Shown: positions 9,125 to 18,470, counted from the stretch's first letter. The stretch is DNA of 59,166 nt from an uncultured cyanobacterium (GCA_903917565.1 CAIXBB010000015.1:1-59166); one strand, 5' to 3'. A program made the numbers and translations. Notes: generated by a model from the letters alone, not told the origin.

Positions 9125-10144
9125 ATGACCAACGTCTGGTGTGTGCGCGCGGGCGGAGGGATGTACGCAGAGAGTTTCCTCAAGGGCGGCTTCGTGGGCA
9201 TCGGCTGGCGTGAGATCAGCGAGGATCTCGGCCCCGTCAAGACCCGAGAGCAGCTTTATTCCGTCGTGCGGCGCTATTTCCCGACGATTCAGAGCGCGAT
9301 CCTGCTCTCCAATTACGTCAATGAGATCCATCGCTTTCTGTTTGAGATCCAGCCCAACGACCTTGTGATCATCCCCTCGGCGGATGCCGACCTGCTCAGC
9401 TACGGCGTTGTGGATGAGGGCACCCCCTATTACGACCCCAGCGGTAAGGACGGCTGTCCCCTGCGGCATCGGCGCCCCGTCACCTGGGCGGCCGAACCGA
9501 TTCAACTGGACCACTTCACCGCACCATTCCGGAATTCCATCCGCACCCTCCTCGACGTTCCGGCCCACACCCGGATGCGGTCGCTGCTGACGGTCTTCAT
9601 GGTGGAGCACAAGGACGAATTCATCCGGGCCATCGGCCGCCCCGAGGTGGTGGCCACTGCCCAGCCGGCCACCACGAAGGGGGCTCACCGTGTCGTGCTC
9701 GAACAGCTGATGCAGCTGACGCCGCCCGAATTCGAGCGGCTCGTGGTTCACCTGCTCGATGCCCTTGGTTTCGAGGACTGGGAACGGGCCGAGCACCACG
9801 GGGCGCTGCGCGATTTCTTCGATGCCTGCGGTGCCATGAGCCTGCCGTTCCCGGCCCGCATCCGCATCCATGCCCGTTTTCACCGCGGCAACCTCGGGGC
9901 TCGGATCGGCGCCGACGCGGTGCGGGAGCTGCGTCAGTTCATTCCCTTCGGCGACCATGGCGTCTACATCACCACCGCCGATTTCCAGCCGGCGGCCGCC
10001 ACCGCGGCCGCAGAAGAGGGCTTCGCCAGGATCAGCCTCGTCAACGGCCAGCAGCTGGCCGATCTGATCGCCCGCCACTGGACCCATCTCCCCGGTGACA
10101 TCCGGGATCGTCTTTCGCTCGAACAGGCGCTGGTGAAGAACTGA
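9125..10144 (+). CDS. Mrr-like restriction-type protein with altered nuclease motif
   Basis: A 339-residue protein. The N-terminal part (about 3-120; VWCVRAGGGMYAESFLKGG and later NDLVIIP) matches the PUA/EVE-like domain found in front of many Mrr nucleases. The C-terminal part (about 198-315) has the Mrr_cat layout: LTPPEFERLVVHLLDALGF, then VRELRQFIPFGDHGVYITT and ISLVNGQQLADLI. The usual (D/G)GGVD...QxK core is replaced: RDFFDACG at 229-236 and IHARFH at 248-253, so Gln is His249 and the catalytic Lys is Arg251. It could be a degraded nuclease, a DNA-binding regulator or an unusual active form. No methyltransferase partner is adjacent. Confidence 0.7.
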   Translation: MTNVWCVRAGGGMYAESFLKGGFVGIGWREISEDLGPVKTREQLYSVVRRYFPTIQSAILLSNYVNEIHRFLFEIQPNDLVIIPSADADLLSYGVVDEGTPYYDPSGKDGCPLRHRRPVTWAAEPIQLDHFTAPFRNSIRTLLDVPAHTRMRSLLTVFMVEHKDEFIRAIGRPEVVATAQPATTKGAHRVVLEQLMQLTPPEFERLVVHLLDALGFEDWERAEHHGALRDFFDACGAMSLPFPARIRIHARFHRGNLGARIGADAVRELRQFIPFGDHGVYITTADFQPAAATAAAEEGFARISLVNGQQLADLIARHWTHLPGDIRDRLSLEQALVKN

Positions 10145-10244
10145 GGGGGGATGAATCCCTCCATGGCCCCAGGAACTGAATCCGGACGGACCCTGGGCGG
10201 ACGGTAGGTCCTGCTACCGGAGCTGTCCCGCCTCCGACCGCAGA

Positions 10245-11111
10245 GTGACACGGCAACAACGGGTCACAGGCGTGCAGGATCTGGTGGGGACGGTGCAGAC
10301 GCTCTGGCGCTACCCGGTCAAATCGATGCTCGGAGACTCTCCCCAGCGGCTGGATGTGGAGGCCCGCGGCATCCGGGGCGATCGGGCCTATGCCCTGTGG
10401 GACCACGCCAGCGGCCGGGTGGCGAGCGCCAAGAACCCACGCCTCTGGAAGGATCTGCTCGGCTACCGCGCCCGCTTCCGGGACGAGCCCGCGCCATCCG
10501 CCCCCCTGCCACCGGTGCTGATCGGTCCACGGCAGGGGGACGGGGTCACCGAGCTCTGCAGCGACGCCGCCGATGTCGGCGCGTTCTTCAGCAAGCTGTT
10601 CGGGCGCCGGGTGAGCCTGCTGGACACCCCCCCGGAGGGCGCCAGCCTCGACCAGTACTGGCCCCCGGTGGAAGGCCGCGCCTTCCAGGACGAAACCAAC
10701 GCCCTGGAATTGCCCGCCGGCACCTTCTTCGATGCCTGTCCCATCCACGCCATCACCACCGCCACCCTGGAGCGGTTGCGTCAGCTGGAACCCCAGCTCG
10801 ACTTCGCCGTCGAACGCTTCCGCCCCAACCTGCTGATCCGCACACCGGAGGGGGCCGATGGCTTCGTGGAGGAGACCTGGAGCGGCTCCTGCCTGCGGAT
10901 CGGCGAGCAACTGGTGCTGCGGGTCGACGGCGGCTGCCCCCGCTGCGTGGTCACCACCCTGGCCCAGGGAACCCTGGGGCAAGACCTGGAGATCCTGCGG
11001 GCCACTGCCCGCCACAACGGCGTGGTGGCCGGCATCCGCCTGAGCGTGGTGGCCCCCGGCCCGGTGGCCGTGGGCGATCCGGTGCGACGGCTCAGGCCAG
11101 ACCAACCGTGA
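10245..11111 (+). CDS. MOSC-domain protein (molybdenum cofactor sulfur-carrier type)
   Basis: A 288-residue protein. The N-terminal MOSC_N beta-barrel contains YPVKSM at 23-28; the MOSC domain follows to the C-terminus with the conserved cysteine cluster GGCPRC at 229-234, C234 being the expected functional one. MOSC proteins bind or transfer Mo cofactor sulfur (as in YiiM, YcbX and the Moco sulfurase tail). It starts with GTG at 10245; a later GTG is possible. It leads a + operon with moaD and moaE, which supports a role in Mo cofactor handling. Exact reaction unknown. Confidence 0.85.
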   Translation: MTRQQRVTGVQDLVGTVQTLWRYPVKSMLGDSPQRLDVEARGIRGDRAYALWDHASGRVASAKNPRLWKDLLGYRARFRDEPAPSAPLPPVLIGPRQGDGVTELCSDAADVGAFFSKLFGRRVSLLDTPPEGASLDQYWPPVEGRAFQDETNALELPAGTFFDACPIHAITTATLERLRQLEPQLDFAVERFRPNLLIRTPEGADGFVEETWSGSCLRIGEQLVLRVDGGCPRCVVTTLAQGTLGQDLEILRATARHNGVVAGIRLSVVAPGPVAVGDPVRRLRPDQP

Positions 11112-11161
11112 GGGCGCCCCGTGGCCCAGAGTCACCCCAGTGATCCCTTCGCCGCCGTCCC

Positions 11162-11446
11162 TTGGCCGCCCCCTCTCCAGACCTCGCCGCCGCGGTGCGG
11201 GTACGGCTGTTCGCCGCCCTGCGGGAGCGGGCCGGCTGGGGTGAGCGCCTGGTCCCCCTCGAGGCCAGCCTCACCAGTGCCGCCGATCTCTGGCACCGGT
11301 TGGCCCTGGACGACGGCCCGGTCGCAGACGCCGGTGTTCTCTCGCCCAGCATCCGCGTCGCCATCAACCAGGCCTTCGCCGCCCCCGACACCCCCCTGCG
11401 CCCCGGCGACGAGGTGGCCTTCCTGCCCCCGATCACCGGAGGCTGA
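11162..11446 (+). CDS. moaD: MoaD, molybdopterin synthase small (sulfur-carrier) subunit
   Basis: A 94-residue ubiquitin-like protein ending PPITGG; the terminal Gly-Gly is thiocarboxylated and donates sulfur to precursor Z on the MoaE subunit. The core VRVRLFAALRERAG is typical. Start is TTG at 11162; a GTG about 11 codons later would give a more usual 81-residue length. It lies between the MOSC gene and moaE (3-base gap), which is the standard MoaD-MoaE pairing. Product goes to the NarB cofactor. Confidence 0.85.
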   Translation: MAAPSPDLAAAVRVRLFAALRERAGWGERLVPLEASLTSAADLWHRLALDDGPVADAGVLSPSIRVAINQAFAAPDTPLRPGDEVAFLPPITGG

Positions 11447-11449
11447 CCA

Positions 11450-11911
11450 ATGCAGACCCCCAGCCCAGGACACCCGATCGTGGTGCAGCTCCTGGAGGCC
11501 CCCTTCCAGCCCCTGGAGTTGCTGGCCGTGTGGCAGCGGAGCCTGGGCCCAGCCGCCACGGCCGCCGAGAGCCACTTCATCGGCCGCGTGCGCCCCACCA
11601 CCGCCACCGGCGCCCCCCTGGAGACCCTGGAGCTCGAGCATTACCCCGGCATGAGCGAGGCCCAGTTGCGGGCCCTCGCCGAGACCTGCGCGACGCGCCA
11701 CGGAGCTGGGGCGGTGCTGGTGGCGCACCGGGTGGGGCGAATCGGGCCGGGGGAGGCGATCGTGCTGGTGGCCGTCCAGGCGGACCGGCGCGGCCCGGCG
11801 CTGCGCTGCGTCCAGGAACTGCTGGAGGATCTCAAGCACCACGCCCCCTTCTGGAAACGGGAGTGGAGCGGCGGCAGCGGCACCTGGGTGGCCGGCAACA
11901 CCCCCCTCTGA
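11450..11911 (+). CDS. moaE: MoaE, molybdopterin synthase catalytic subunit
   Basis: A 153-residue protein that inserts two sulfurs into cyclic pyranopterin monophosphate to form molybdopterin. Seen: FIGRVR near residue 43, HRVG at 93-96, and the active-site pair K129 and K136 in KHHAPFWKREW, matching the two catalytic lysines of E. coli MoaE. It follows moaD with a 3-base gap. Full length and intact. Confidence 0.92.
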   Translation: MQTPSPGHPIVVQLLEAPFQPLELLAVWQRSLGPAATAAESHFIGRVRPTTATGAPLETLELEHYPGMSEAQLRALAETCATRHGAGAVLVAHRVGRIGPGEAIVLVAVQADRRGPALRCVQELLEDLKHHAPFWKREWSGGSGTWVAGNTPL

Positions 11912-11944
11912 CCCTCTCCCCTCTCCTCCGCCCCCTCTCCCCTC
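11912..11944 (+). repeat. Pyrimidine tract with a 12-bp direct repeat
   Basis: The gap between moaE and the next gene is almost pure pyrimidine on the + strand. CCCTCTCCCCTC occurs at 11912-11923 and again at 11933-11944. It is slippage-prone DNA and the transcript here would be unstructured. No function is claimed. Confidence 0.7.
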
Positions 11945-11956
11945 GCCTCCCGTCCA

Positions 11957-12526
11957 ATGGGCCAGTCCTGCGGCGCCCTCACCGCCGACCACATCACCTT
12001 CATCACCGCCCAGAAGCTGTTCTTCGTCGGCACCGCAACCGCGGACAGCACGGTGAACGTGTCGCCGAAGGGAAGGGATGCCCTGCGGGTGCTCGACGAG
12101 CAGCGCGTGGTCTGGCTCAACCTCACCGGCAGCGGCAATGAAACCGCCGCCCACGTGCAGCTGTGCCCGCGCATGACCCTGATGTTCTGCGCCTTCGAGG
12201 GCCCACCCCAGATCCTGCGGCTCTACGGCACCGCCCGCACCATCCAGTGCGGCGAGGACGGCTGGGAGGCCCTCTACGACCTGTTCGAGCCCCTGGCCGG
12301 CGCCCGCCAGATCTTCGATCTCCGCATCGACAAGGTCCAGACCTCCTGCGGCATGGCGGTGCCCACGTACAGCTACGGCGGTGACCGCACCGCCCTCGAC
12401 AGCTGGGCCCGCCGCAAGGGGAGCAAGGGCCTGGAGCGCTACTGGCAGCGCAAGAACCGCCGCAGCATCGATGGCCTCCCTGCCCCGATCCCAGCCCCCA
12501 GGACGGCGGACGCCACCAGCGACTGA
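11957..12526 (+). CDS. Pyridoxamine 5'-phosphate oxidase-like flavin-binding protein
   Basis: A 189-residue protein of the PNPOx-like split-barrel family. Seen: TADHITFITAQKLFFVGTA, then VNVSPKG and a central VWLNLTGSGNETAAH, as in the 'pyridoxamine 5-phosphate oxidase family protein' group found in many bacteria and cyanobacteria. These bind FMN or F420-like cofactors; the substrate is unknown and it is unlikely to be the true PdxH. It follows moaE after the pyrimidine tract and ends one base from the convergent moeA stop, so it may be co-transcribed with moaDE. Confidence 0.8.
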   Translation: MGQSCGALTADHITFITAQKLFFVGTATADSTVNVSPKGRDALRVLDEQRVVWLNLTGSGNETAAHVQLCPRMTLMFCAFEGPPQILRLYGTARTIQCGEDGWEALYDLFEPLAGARQIFDLRIDKVQTSCGMAVPTYSYGGDRTALDSWARRKGSKGLERYWQRKNRRSIDGLPAPIPAPRTADATSD

Positions 12527-12527
12527 C

Positions 12528-13784
12528 TCAGAGCAGGGGCAGCCGCAGCAGCTGGGCCCACAGTTCCTCGCCGGCCTCCAGGGCGCCCGTCTCGGCGGGG
12601 ATCTCCAGCAGCAGGTCGGCCCCCTGGAGCGAGCCGATGCGGGAGGAGGCCTGGCTGCCCTCCACCAGGGCCAGCAAGGCGCCGTCGCCATCCACCTGCA
12701 ACCGGGCCCTGGCCAGTTCGGGCCGGCCGGCGCCCCGTTTCAGCGCCGACGCCAGGCGCACCTTCAGCCGCGGCAGCAGCACAACCTCGCCCCCCTCCAG
12801 GCGTTGCAGGGCCGGCCAGAGCAGCTGCAGGGCCGTGATCGCCGCGGCCACCGGATTGCCGGGCAGGCCGAAGAAGGGCCGCGTCCCCAGCCGGCCGAAG
12901 GCGAAGGGCCGGCCGGGCTTGAGGAACAGCTTCCAGAAGCCCACCGTCCCCAGCTCGGCCAGCAGGGGCCGGATCCAGTCGCTGTCGCCGGCCGACACCC
13001 CGCCGGTGCTGACCACCACGTCGCAGCCGGCGGCCAGCTCCAGCAGCGCCCGGCGCAGGGACAACGGATCATCGGCCACCACCCGCTGCTCGCTCACCCC
13101 GTAGCCCAGCCGCTCCAGCAGCGCCCGCAGCAGGGTCCCGTTGCTCTCCCAGATCTGGCCCGGCCCCCGCGCCGCGCCGGCCGCCACCAGCTCATCACCG
13201 CTGATCAGCAGCCCCACCCGTGGCTGGGCGGTCACCACCAGCGCCGCCACACCGCAGCTGGCCAGCCGCCCGAGGGCGGCCGGGCCGAGGCGCACTCCGG
13301 CGGGCAGCAACTCGTCGCCGGCGGCGGCCTCCTCCTCGGGGGCCCGGATCCAGGGGTTGGGTCCAGCCTCTCCGGTGAGCACCAGGCTGTCGGCGCCGAC
13401 AGTCACGCCGGCAGACTCGGGGCGCACCAGCTCCTGGGGCAGCACCCGCCGCGCCCCCTCGGGCAGGGGCGCGCCGGTGAGGATCCGGATCGCTTCCCCC
13501 TCCACCAGCACCGTCCCGTAAGGGGCTCCGGGGGCGGAGCGTCCCACCAGGCGCCAGCGACGGCCCGTGCCGGGGGCCTCGGCCTCGGCAATGGCGTAGC
13601 CATCCATGATCGAGGCCCGGAATCCCGGCACGGCCTCGGGGGCCCGCACCGGCTCGACGCTGACCCGACCCAGGCACTGCCCCAGCGGCAGCCGCTCACG
13701 GCCCTGCAGCGGGGTGATCGCCGCCAGCACCCGGCGGCGCGCCTCCTCCAGGGGCAGGCCTTCGCGGGGGAACGGTTCAGCCAT
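12528..13784 (-). CDS. moeA: MoeA, molybdopterin molybdenumtransferase
   Basis: A 418-residue enzyme that ligates molybdate to adenylated molybdopterin. Seen: MDGYA at 60-64, the MogA-like motif [12 protein letters not shown] at 259-270 and GLPGNPVA at 306-313, then a C-terminal beta domain. Full family length. It overlaps the moaC end by 8 bases and is the last gene of a - operon that also contains molybdate transport and cobA. Confidence 0.95.
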   Translation of the reverse strand: MAEPFPREGLPLEEARRRVLAAITPLQGRERLPLGQCLGRVSVEPVRAPEAVPGFRASIMDGYAIAEAEAPGTGRRWRLVGRSAPGAPYGTVLVEGEAIRILTGAPLPEGARRVLPQELVRPESAGVTVGADSLVLTGEAGPNPWIRAPEEEAAAGDELLPAGVRLGPAALGRLASCGVAALVVTAQPRVGLLISGDELVAAGAARGPGQIWESNGTLLRALLERLGYGVSEQRVVADDPLSLRRALLELAAGCDVVVSTGGVSAGDSDWIRPLLAELGTVGFWKLFLKPGRPFAFGRLGTRPFFGLPGNPVAAAITALQLLWPALQRLEGGEVVLLPRLKVRLASALKRGAGRPELARARLQVDGDGALLALVEGSQASSRIGSLQGADLLLEIPAETGALEAGEELWAQLLRLPLL

Positions 13785-14337
13785 CGGTCTCCCCGGCCGG
13801 GCCCTGGACGGCGGGGTGCTGCCAGGGGCCCCGGCGCCCCCCCTGCTTGCGCAGCAGCCGCACCGGACCGATGGTCATGGCCGGATCGGCCGACTTGACC
13901 ATGTCGTAGAGGGTGAGCAGGCCCACCTGCACGGCCGTGAGCGCCTCCATCTCCACGCCGGTGCTTCCGTTGGTGCGGGCGCTGGCCTGCAGCCGCAGGC
14001 CGCTGCCGTCGGCGGTGGGCTCGATCAGCACCTCCAGGCCGGTGAGGGCGATCGGATGGCACAGGGGGATCAGCTCCCAGGTGCGCTTGGCGCCCTGGAT
14101 CGCCGCCACCCGCGCCACCGCCAGCACGTCCCCCTTGGCCGCCCGGCCCTCGAGCACGAGGGCCAGCACCGCCGGCGCCATGCTGATGAAGCCCTCGGCC
14201 ACGGCGCGGCGGTCGCTGGCGGGCCGATCCCCCACCTCCACCATGTGCACCTGGCCGGCGGCGTTGAGGTGGGAGAGGCCGGGCTGGCTCATGCCGGGGC
14301 GGAGGCGTCGGGACGGTGCCTCCAGCATGGCGCTCAT
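13777..14337 (-). CDS. moaC: MoaC, cyclic pyranopterin monophosphate synthase
   Basis: A 186-residue protein for the second half of precursor Z formation. Seen: [19 protein letters not shown] near the start, PLCHPI at 91-96, [10 protein letters not shown] at 126-135 and LYDMVKS around 143-149 with the catalytic Asp-Lys pair. I chose the ATG at 14337 because it overlaps the modBC stop as ATGA; the ATG at 14292 would give 171 residues, closer to the usual 160. MoaA, its partner, is not in this window. Confidence 0.92.
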   Translation of the reverse strand: MSAMLEAPSRRLRPGMSQPGLSHLNAAGQVHMVEVGDRPASDRRAVAEGFISMAPAVLALVLEGRAAKGDVLAVARVAAIQGAKRTWELIPLCHPIALTGLEVLIEPTADGSGLRLQASARTNGSTGVEMEALTAVQVGLLTLYDMVKSADPAMTIGPVRLLRKQGGRRGPWQHPAVQGPAGETDG

Positions 14338-16184
14338 CGCAGCGGCAGCAGGCAGCCCGCGGGCAGGGAAAGCACCAGGGGGCCTGCCGCGACGGCCTGG
14401 CCCAGGGCGCCCCAGACGCGCCGGCGCAGCTCCACCAGGATCGGCTCCACGGGCCCGGCCCCCGCCGGGCTGGCCTCCGGTACCACAAACACTGTGACGT
14501 GAAGCGGTCCCTCGCTCACCCGCGTCACCCTGCAAGGCCAGTGGTGGGCCGCCCCGCTCACGGGGGCGGCGGCCAGCTCCAGATGGTTGGCCCGCATCCC
14601 CACATGGCGGACGGCCGCCTCCAGGGGCTTGGGCAGCTCCAGGTCCAGGCCCCAGGCCAGAGCCCGCAGCCGGGTGGGCCCGAGCCGCTGCACCGCCGAG
14701 ATGTTCTTGCAGCCAGTGAGCCGCGCCACGGTCACCGCCCCGGGGTGCTCAAACACCTCCCGGCGGGGACCGTGGCGCAGCAGCGCCCCCCGGTCGATCA
14801 CCAGCAGCTCCTCGCTCAGGCGGTAGGCCTCCTCCATGTCGTGGGTCACCAGCAGGGTGGGCACCCCGGAGCGGGCCACCAGCTCCTCGATCAACTGCTG
14901 CAGGCGGCGGCGGCGGTGGGCGTCCTGGGACGAGAGGGGTTCATCCAGCAGCAGCAGATCCGGTTCGGTCACCAGGGCCCGGGCGAGGGCCGCGCGTTGC
15001 TGCTGACCGCCCGAAAGCTGGGCGGGAAACCGCCGCGCCTGCTCCTGCAGCCCCACCGCCGCCAGCTGGGCGGCCACCCGGGCGTGGCGTTCGGCCGGCG
15101 GCAGGTGGGCCAGGCCGAAGCCCACGTTGGCGGCCACGCTCAGGTGGGGGAACAGGGCGTCGTGCTGAAGCATCACGGCGATGCGGCGCCGCTCCGGCGG
15201 CAGATCGAGTCCCCGCTCCGCATCGAACAGCACCCGGCCGTTGAGTTCGATCCGCCCGGCCTGGGGCCGCTCCAGGCCGGCCAGAAGGCGCAGCAGCAGG
15301 CTCTTGCCTGCCCCGGAGGGCCCAAGGATCGCCAGCTGGCGGCAGGACGTGTCCAGGGCCAGGTCGAAGCGGAAGTCACCGTGGCGCTGGTGGAGGTCGA
15401 AGCGGAGGCGGAAGGGGGTCCGGGGACGCAGGGGGGGCAGGGCCGCGGGGGGCGCCATGGCGGGGGTGGGCGGGGGCTCCCGGGCGGGGTCCGCCGTGGG
15501 AGCGCCCGGCCGCCGCAGCCGGCGGCCCCGGCTGAGAAACAGCTGCACCAGCCCCAGGCAGAGCCCGTTCAGCAGCAGCACCTGGCCGGTCCACACCCAG
15601 GCCTGGGGCAGGTCGCCGGCATCGACGGCCGCGTAGATGGCCAGGGGCAGGGTCTGGGTGCGGCCGGGGATGTTGCCCGCCAGCATCAGGGTGGTGCCGA
15701 ACTCCCCCAGGGCCCTGGCGTAGCCGAGGCTGAGACCCGCCCCCAGCCCCGGCAGCACCAGGGGCAGGGTGATCCGCCGCCACACCCGCCACGGCCCCGC
15801 CCCCAGGCTGCGGGCCACCCCCTCCAGGCCTGGATCCAGCTGCTCCAGCGACGCCAGCAGGGTCCGGTACATCAGCGGGAAGGCCGCCATCGCCGCACTC
15901 AGCACCGTGGCGGGCCAGCTGAACACCATCTCCAGCCCCAGCCGCGCCAGCGGCTCCCCAAGGGGTCCGTAGCGGCCCAGCAGCTGCAGCAGCACGAAGC
16001 CCAGGACCGTGGGCGGCAGCACCAGGGGCGACAGGAGCAGCAGATCGGCCGTGGCGCGCCGCGCCCCCCGCCAGCGCCGCACCCGGTCAGCGGCGAGGAA
16101 CCCCGCCGGGGTCACCAGCAGCACCGCCAGGGCAGCGCTGCGCAGGGACAGCACCAGGGGCGACAGTCCCTGGACGGCCTCCAT
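14334..16184 (-). CDS. modBC: ModBC fusion: molybdate ABC permease joined to its ATPase
   Basis: A 616-residue fusion. Residues 1-220 are a ModB-type permease with about five membrane segments and the ATPase-contact loop [20 protein letters not shown] at 121-140. A Pro-rich linker (about 226-257) leads to a ModC-type ATPase: Walker A GPSGAGKS 288-295, signature LSGGQQQ 390-396, Walker B LLLLDEP 410-416. The C-terminal 110 residues look like a molybdate-binding TOBE/Mop regulatory region. It starts one base into the modA stop (TGATG). Such fusions are known in cyanobacteria. Confidence 0.93.
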   Translation of the reverse strand: MEAVQGLSPLVLSLRSAALAVLLVTPAGFLAADRVRRWRGARRATADLLLLSPLVLPPTVLGFVLLQLLGRYGPLGEPLARLGLEMVFSWPATVLSAAMAAFPLMYRTLLASLEQLDPGLEGVARSLGAGPWRVWRRITLPLVLPGLGAGLSLGYARALGEFGTTLMLAGNIPGRTQTLPLAIYAAVDAGDLPQAWVWTGQVLLLNGLCLGLVQLFLSRGRRLRRPGAPTADPAREPPPTPAMAPPAALPPLRPRTPFRLRFDLHQRHGDFRFDLALDTSCRQLAILGPSGAGKSLLLRLLAGLERPQAGRIELNGRVLFDAERGLDLPPERRRIAVMLQHDALFPHLSVAANVGFGLAHLPPAERHARVAAQLAAVGLQEQARRFPAQLSGGQQQRAALARALVTEPDLLLLDEPLSSQDAHRRRRLQQLIEELVARSGVPTLLVTHDMEEAYRLSEELLVIDRGALLRHGPRREVFEHPGAVTVARLTGCKNISAVQRLGPTRLRALAWGLDLELPKPLEAAVRHVGMRANHLELAAAPVSGAAHHWPCRVTRVSEGPLHVTVFVVPEASPAGAGPVEPILVELRRRVWGALGQAVAAGPLVLSLPAGCLLPLR

Positions 16185-16996
16185 CAGGGGGCCCGATCGG
16201 GCAGGGTCTCGAAGCCGTCGCGGCGGAACTGCGCCTGGGCGGCGGGGGTGCGGAGGGAGCGCAGGTAGGCCAGGGCCAGCTGGGGCTGGCGGCTGCTGCG
16301 CAGCACCGCGCCGCTGTAGCGGATCGCGGCATGGCTGGCGGCCGGGGCCGTGGCCACCACCCGCAGCCCCCTCAGCTGCATCCCATCACTGCGGTACACG
16401 AACCCAGCGTCCACGTTGCCGGCGGCCACCGCCTGGGCCACGGCCCGCACCGACCCCAGGGGCACCAGTTTCGGGGTCACGGCGGCGCTGAGGCCGTAGT
16501 GGGCCAGCACCTGACGGGCGTAGTCGCCGGCCGGCACGGTGCCATCGCCGATGGCGATGCGCCCCACCCCTGGTCCCGCCAGGCCTGCGAAATCCAGGGG
16601 CTGTCGCAGCGCCCGGGCCGGCACCACCAGCACCAGTCGGTTGCCCAGAATGTCCTGGCGGCTGCCGGGCAACAGCAGGCCCGCCTTCTCCAGGGTGTCC
16701 ATCGGGCGGAGGCCGGCGGAGAGGAACACATCGGCAGGCGTCCCCTGCTGGATCTGCTGCTGCAGCAGCCCGGAGGCACCGAAGTTGAACTGGGGCGGCG
16801 CCGCACCCCTGGCGCTGGCGAAGGGGACCGCCAGGGTCTGCAGCGGCCCCGACAGGCTGGCCGCCGCGCTCACCAGCAGCGGGGCGGCGGCGGCCCTGGC
16901 CGCGGCCACCACTGCCCCGCCGGCCAGGAGCGGGCCGGCCAGCAGCGCCGCGCAGGCTGCACGACGGAGGCGGGGGGCGGCCATCGGACGCGGCAT
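16184..16996 (-). CDS. modA: ModA, molybdate-binding periplasmic protein
   Basis: A 270-residue substrate-binding protein. A signal peptide (about 1-38, Ala-rich hydrophobic core) precedes the mature start LLVSAAASLSGPLQTLA, typical of ModA, where the Ser residues contact the oxyanion. FNFGASGLLQQQIQQGTPAD and later motifs fit the family. It delivers molybdate (or tungstate) to ModBC, encoded immediately downstream with a one-base overlap. The mature ligand set looks intact. Confidence 0.92.
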   Translation of the reverse strand: MPRPMAAPRLRRAACAALLAGPLLAGGAVVAAARAAAAPLLVSAAASLSGPLQTLAVPFASARGAAPPQFNFGASGLLQQQIQQGTPADVFLSAGLRPMDTLEKAGLLLPGSRQDILGNRLVLVVPARALRQPLDFAGLAGPGVGRIAIGDGTVPAGDYARQVLAHYGLSAAVTPKLVPLGSVRAVAQAVAAGNVDAGFVYRSDGMQLRGLRVVATAPAASHAAIRYSGAVLRSSRQPQLALAYLRSLRTPAAQAQFRRDGFETLPDRAP

Positions 16997-17004
16997 CGGC
17001 GGCC

Positions 17005-17814
17005 TCAGAAGGGTATCGGCATCGCCACATCGGCGGGCGACGGCGCACAGGAGGGCACCCGTTCCCCCACCACCGCACCCACCACCACGATCGAGGGGGA
17101 GGCGAACGCCTCGGCCTCCACCAGGTCGGCCAGCACGGCCAGGGTGGCCACCAGCTGCCGCTGGCCCCGCACGGTGCCCTGCTGGATCACGGCGGCGGGG
17201 GTGGTGGGGGCCAGGCCCCCCTCGATCAGCTCCGTGACGATGTGGCGCAGGTTGTGCAGGCCCATGTAGATCACCAGGCCGTCACTGCTGCGGGCCAGGC
17301 CGCGCCAGTCGACGCCGGGGCGACGCTTGTCGATCTCCTCGTGACCCGTCACGAAGGTGACGCTCGAACCCGCCCGCCGGTGGGTGACGGGAATGCCGGC
17401 GTAGGCGGGGGCGGCGATGCCGGCGGTGACCCCCGGCACCACCTGCACCGGGATGCCGTGGGCCGCCAGGTGCGCCGCCTCCTCGCCGCCGCGGCCGAAC
17501 AGGAACGGATCGCCTCCCTTGAGGCGCACGATCAGGCGCCGGCGGCCGGCCAGTTCACGCAGCACGGCGTTGGTGCTGGGCTGGGACACCGAATGGTGGC
17601 CGCGGCGCTTGCCCACAAAGTGCCGCTCGCACCCCTGGGGCACCAGATCCAGCAGGGCGGTGGGCACCAGGGAGTCGTAGACGAGGGCGTCGCACTGCTG
17701 CAGCAGTCGGTGGGCCCGCAGGGTGAGCAGGTCCGGATCTCCCGGGCCGGCCCCCACCAGATACACCGTCCCGGGGCCGTCGTTCGCCGTGGGGGTCAGG
17801 GTGCCGTCCGTCAT
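17005..17814 (-). CDS. cobA: CobA-type uroporphyrinogen-III C-methyltransferase
   Basis: A 269-residue SAM enzyme that methylates uroporphyrinogen III twice to precorrin-2, the entry to siroheme and cobalamin. Seen: the Gly-rich SAM loop VYLVGAGPGDPDLLTLRA, the IVRLKGGDPFLFGRGGEE motif and PVTHRR. It is the single-domain form, lacking the CysG dehydrogenase/chelatase half. It overlaps the upstream chelatase as ATGA and precedes modA by 8 bases, so siroheme and molybdate genes share one transcript. Siroheme is the cofactor of NirA. Confidence 0.94.
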   Translation of the reverse strand: MTDGTLTPTANDGPGTVYLVGAGPGDPDLLTLRAHRLLQQCDALVYDSLVPTALLDLVPQGCERHFVGKRRGHHSVSQPSTNAVLRELAGRRRLIVRLKGGDPFLFGRGGEEAAHLAAHGIPVQVVPGVTAGIAAPAYAGIPVTHRRAGSSVTFVTGHEEIDKRRPGVDWRGLARSSDGLVIYMGLHNLRHIVTELIEGGLAPTTPAAVIQQGTVRGQRQLVATLAVLADLVEAEAFASPSIVVVGAVVGERVPSCAPSPADVAMPIPF

Positions 17815-18470
17815 GGCAACGCCATCAGCGCCTCCAGCAGCCCGGCCCGGAACCTGGGACGCTGCAGCAGCGGCACGCCCAGCGGCGACGGCAGGGCGTC
17901 GGTGAGCCGGTTGGCCGCCAGGGCCAGGGGCAGAGCGGGGCCAGGCAGGGGCAGCGGGGCGTCCTCGTGATTGGGGGCACTGTATGGAGTGGCGCGGCAG
18001 CGGCCACCGGTGACGGCCTCGAGGTGGGCCAGGAACGCCGCCCCCAGGGGGCCCTCCAGGGGGTGATGCAGCAGCCACGGCCCATTCGCCGGCGCCGAAG
18101 CCTCCGCCAGCGCCTTCAGCGCCGCCAGTTCGGCGGCCAGGACCCCCTGCCAGGCCGGCCACGCCCCCAGGAACGGCAGGCGCCGCAGCGGCCCGCGCTG
18201 ACGACAACGCTCGGCGATCCGCGGCACGTCCAGGCGCACATGGCTGCCGGGCAGGAGGAACAGGGGCACCAACAGCAGGGGGGCCGCGGCGCTGCCGGCC
18301 GGGAGGGCCGGGGTTTCACCGGCGGTCAGGGCCTCCAGCCCCACGGGCGCCCCGCGCCCCGCCTCCAGCTGGTGGGCAAGGGCCTGCAGTTCGGCGGGGA
18401 TCACGCCCCGGGCGCGGCCATGCACCACCAGCAGAAGGGGGCTTGCGATGATCCGGCCCATGCCCCTCAC
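17811..18470 (-). CDS. CbiX/SirB-like sirohydrochlorin chelatase
   Basis: A 219-residue chelatase candidate. LLLVVHGRARG at 13-23 supplies the first metal-site His, and LFLLPGSHVRLDVPRI matches the CbiX 'PxFLxxGxHxxxDIP' signature with the second His. It is intermediate in length between the small (about 120) and fused large (over 300) forms, and the C-terminal half is divergent. With cobA overlapping downstream it most likely inserts iron into sirohydrochlorin for NirA; cobalt insertion for B12 is the alternative. Confidence 0.82.
   Translation of the reverse strand: MRGMGRIIASPLLLVVHGRARGVIPAELQALAHQLEAGRGAPVGLEALTAGETPALPAGSAAAPLLLVPLFLLPGSHVRLDVPRIAERCRQRGPLRRLPFLGAWPAWQGVLAAELAALKALAEASAPANGPWLLHHPLEGPLGAAFLAHLEAVTGGRCRATPYSAPNHEDAPLPLPGPALPLALAANRLTDALPSPLGVPLLQRPRFRAGLLEALMALP

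Noticed and set aside
13403-16268. Long open frames opposite moeA, moaC and modBC (up to 650 codons)
   Set aside because: They are GC-rich shadows full of Arg, Gln, Gly and Pro without domains, opposite well-supported genes.
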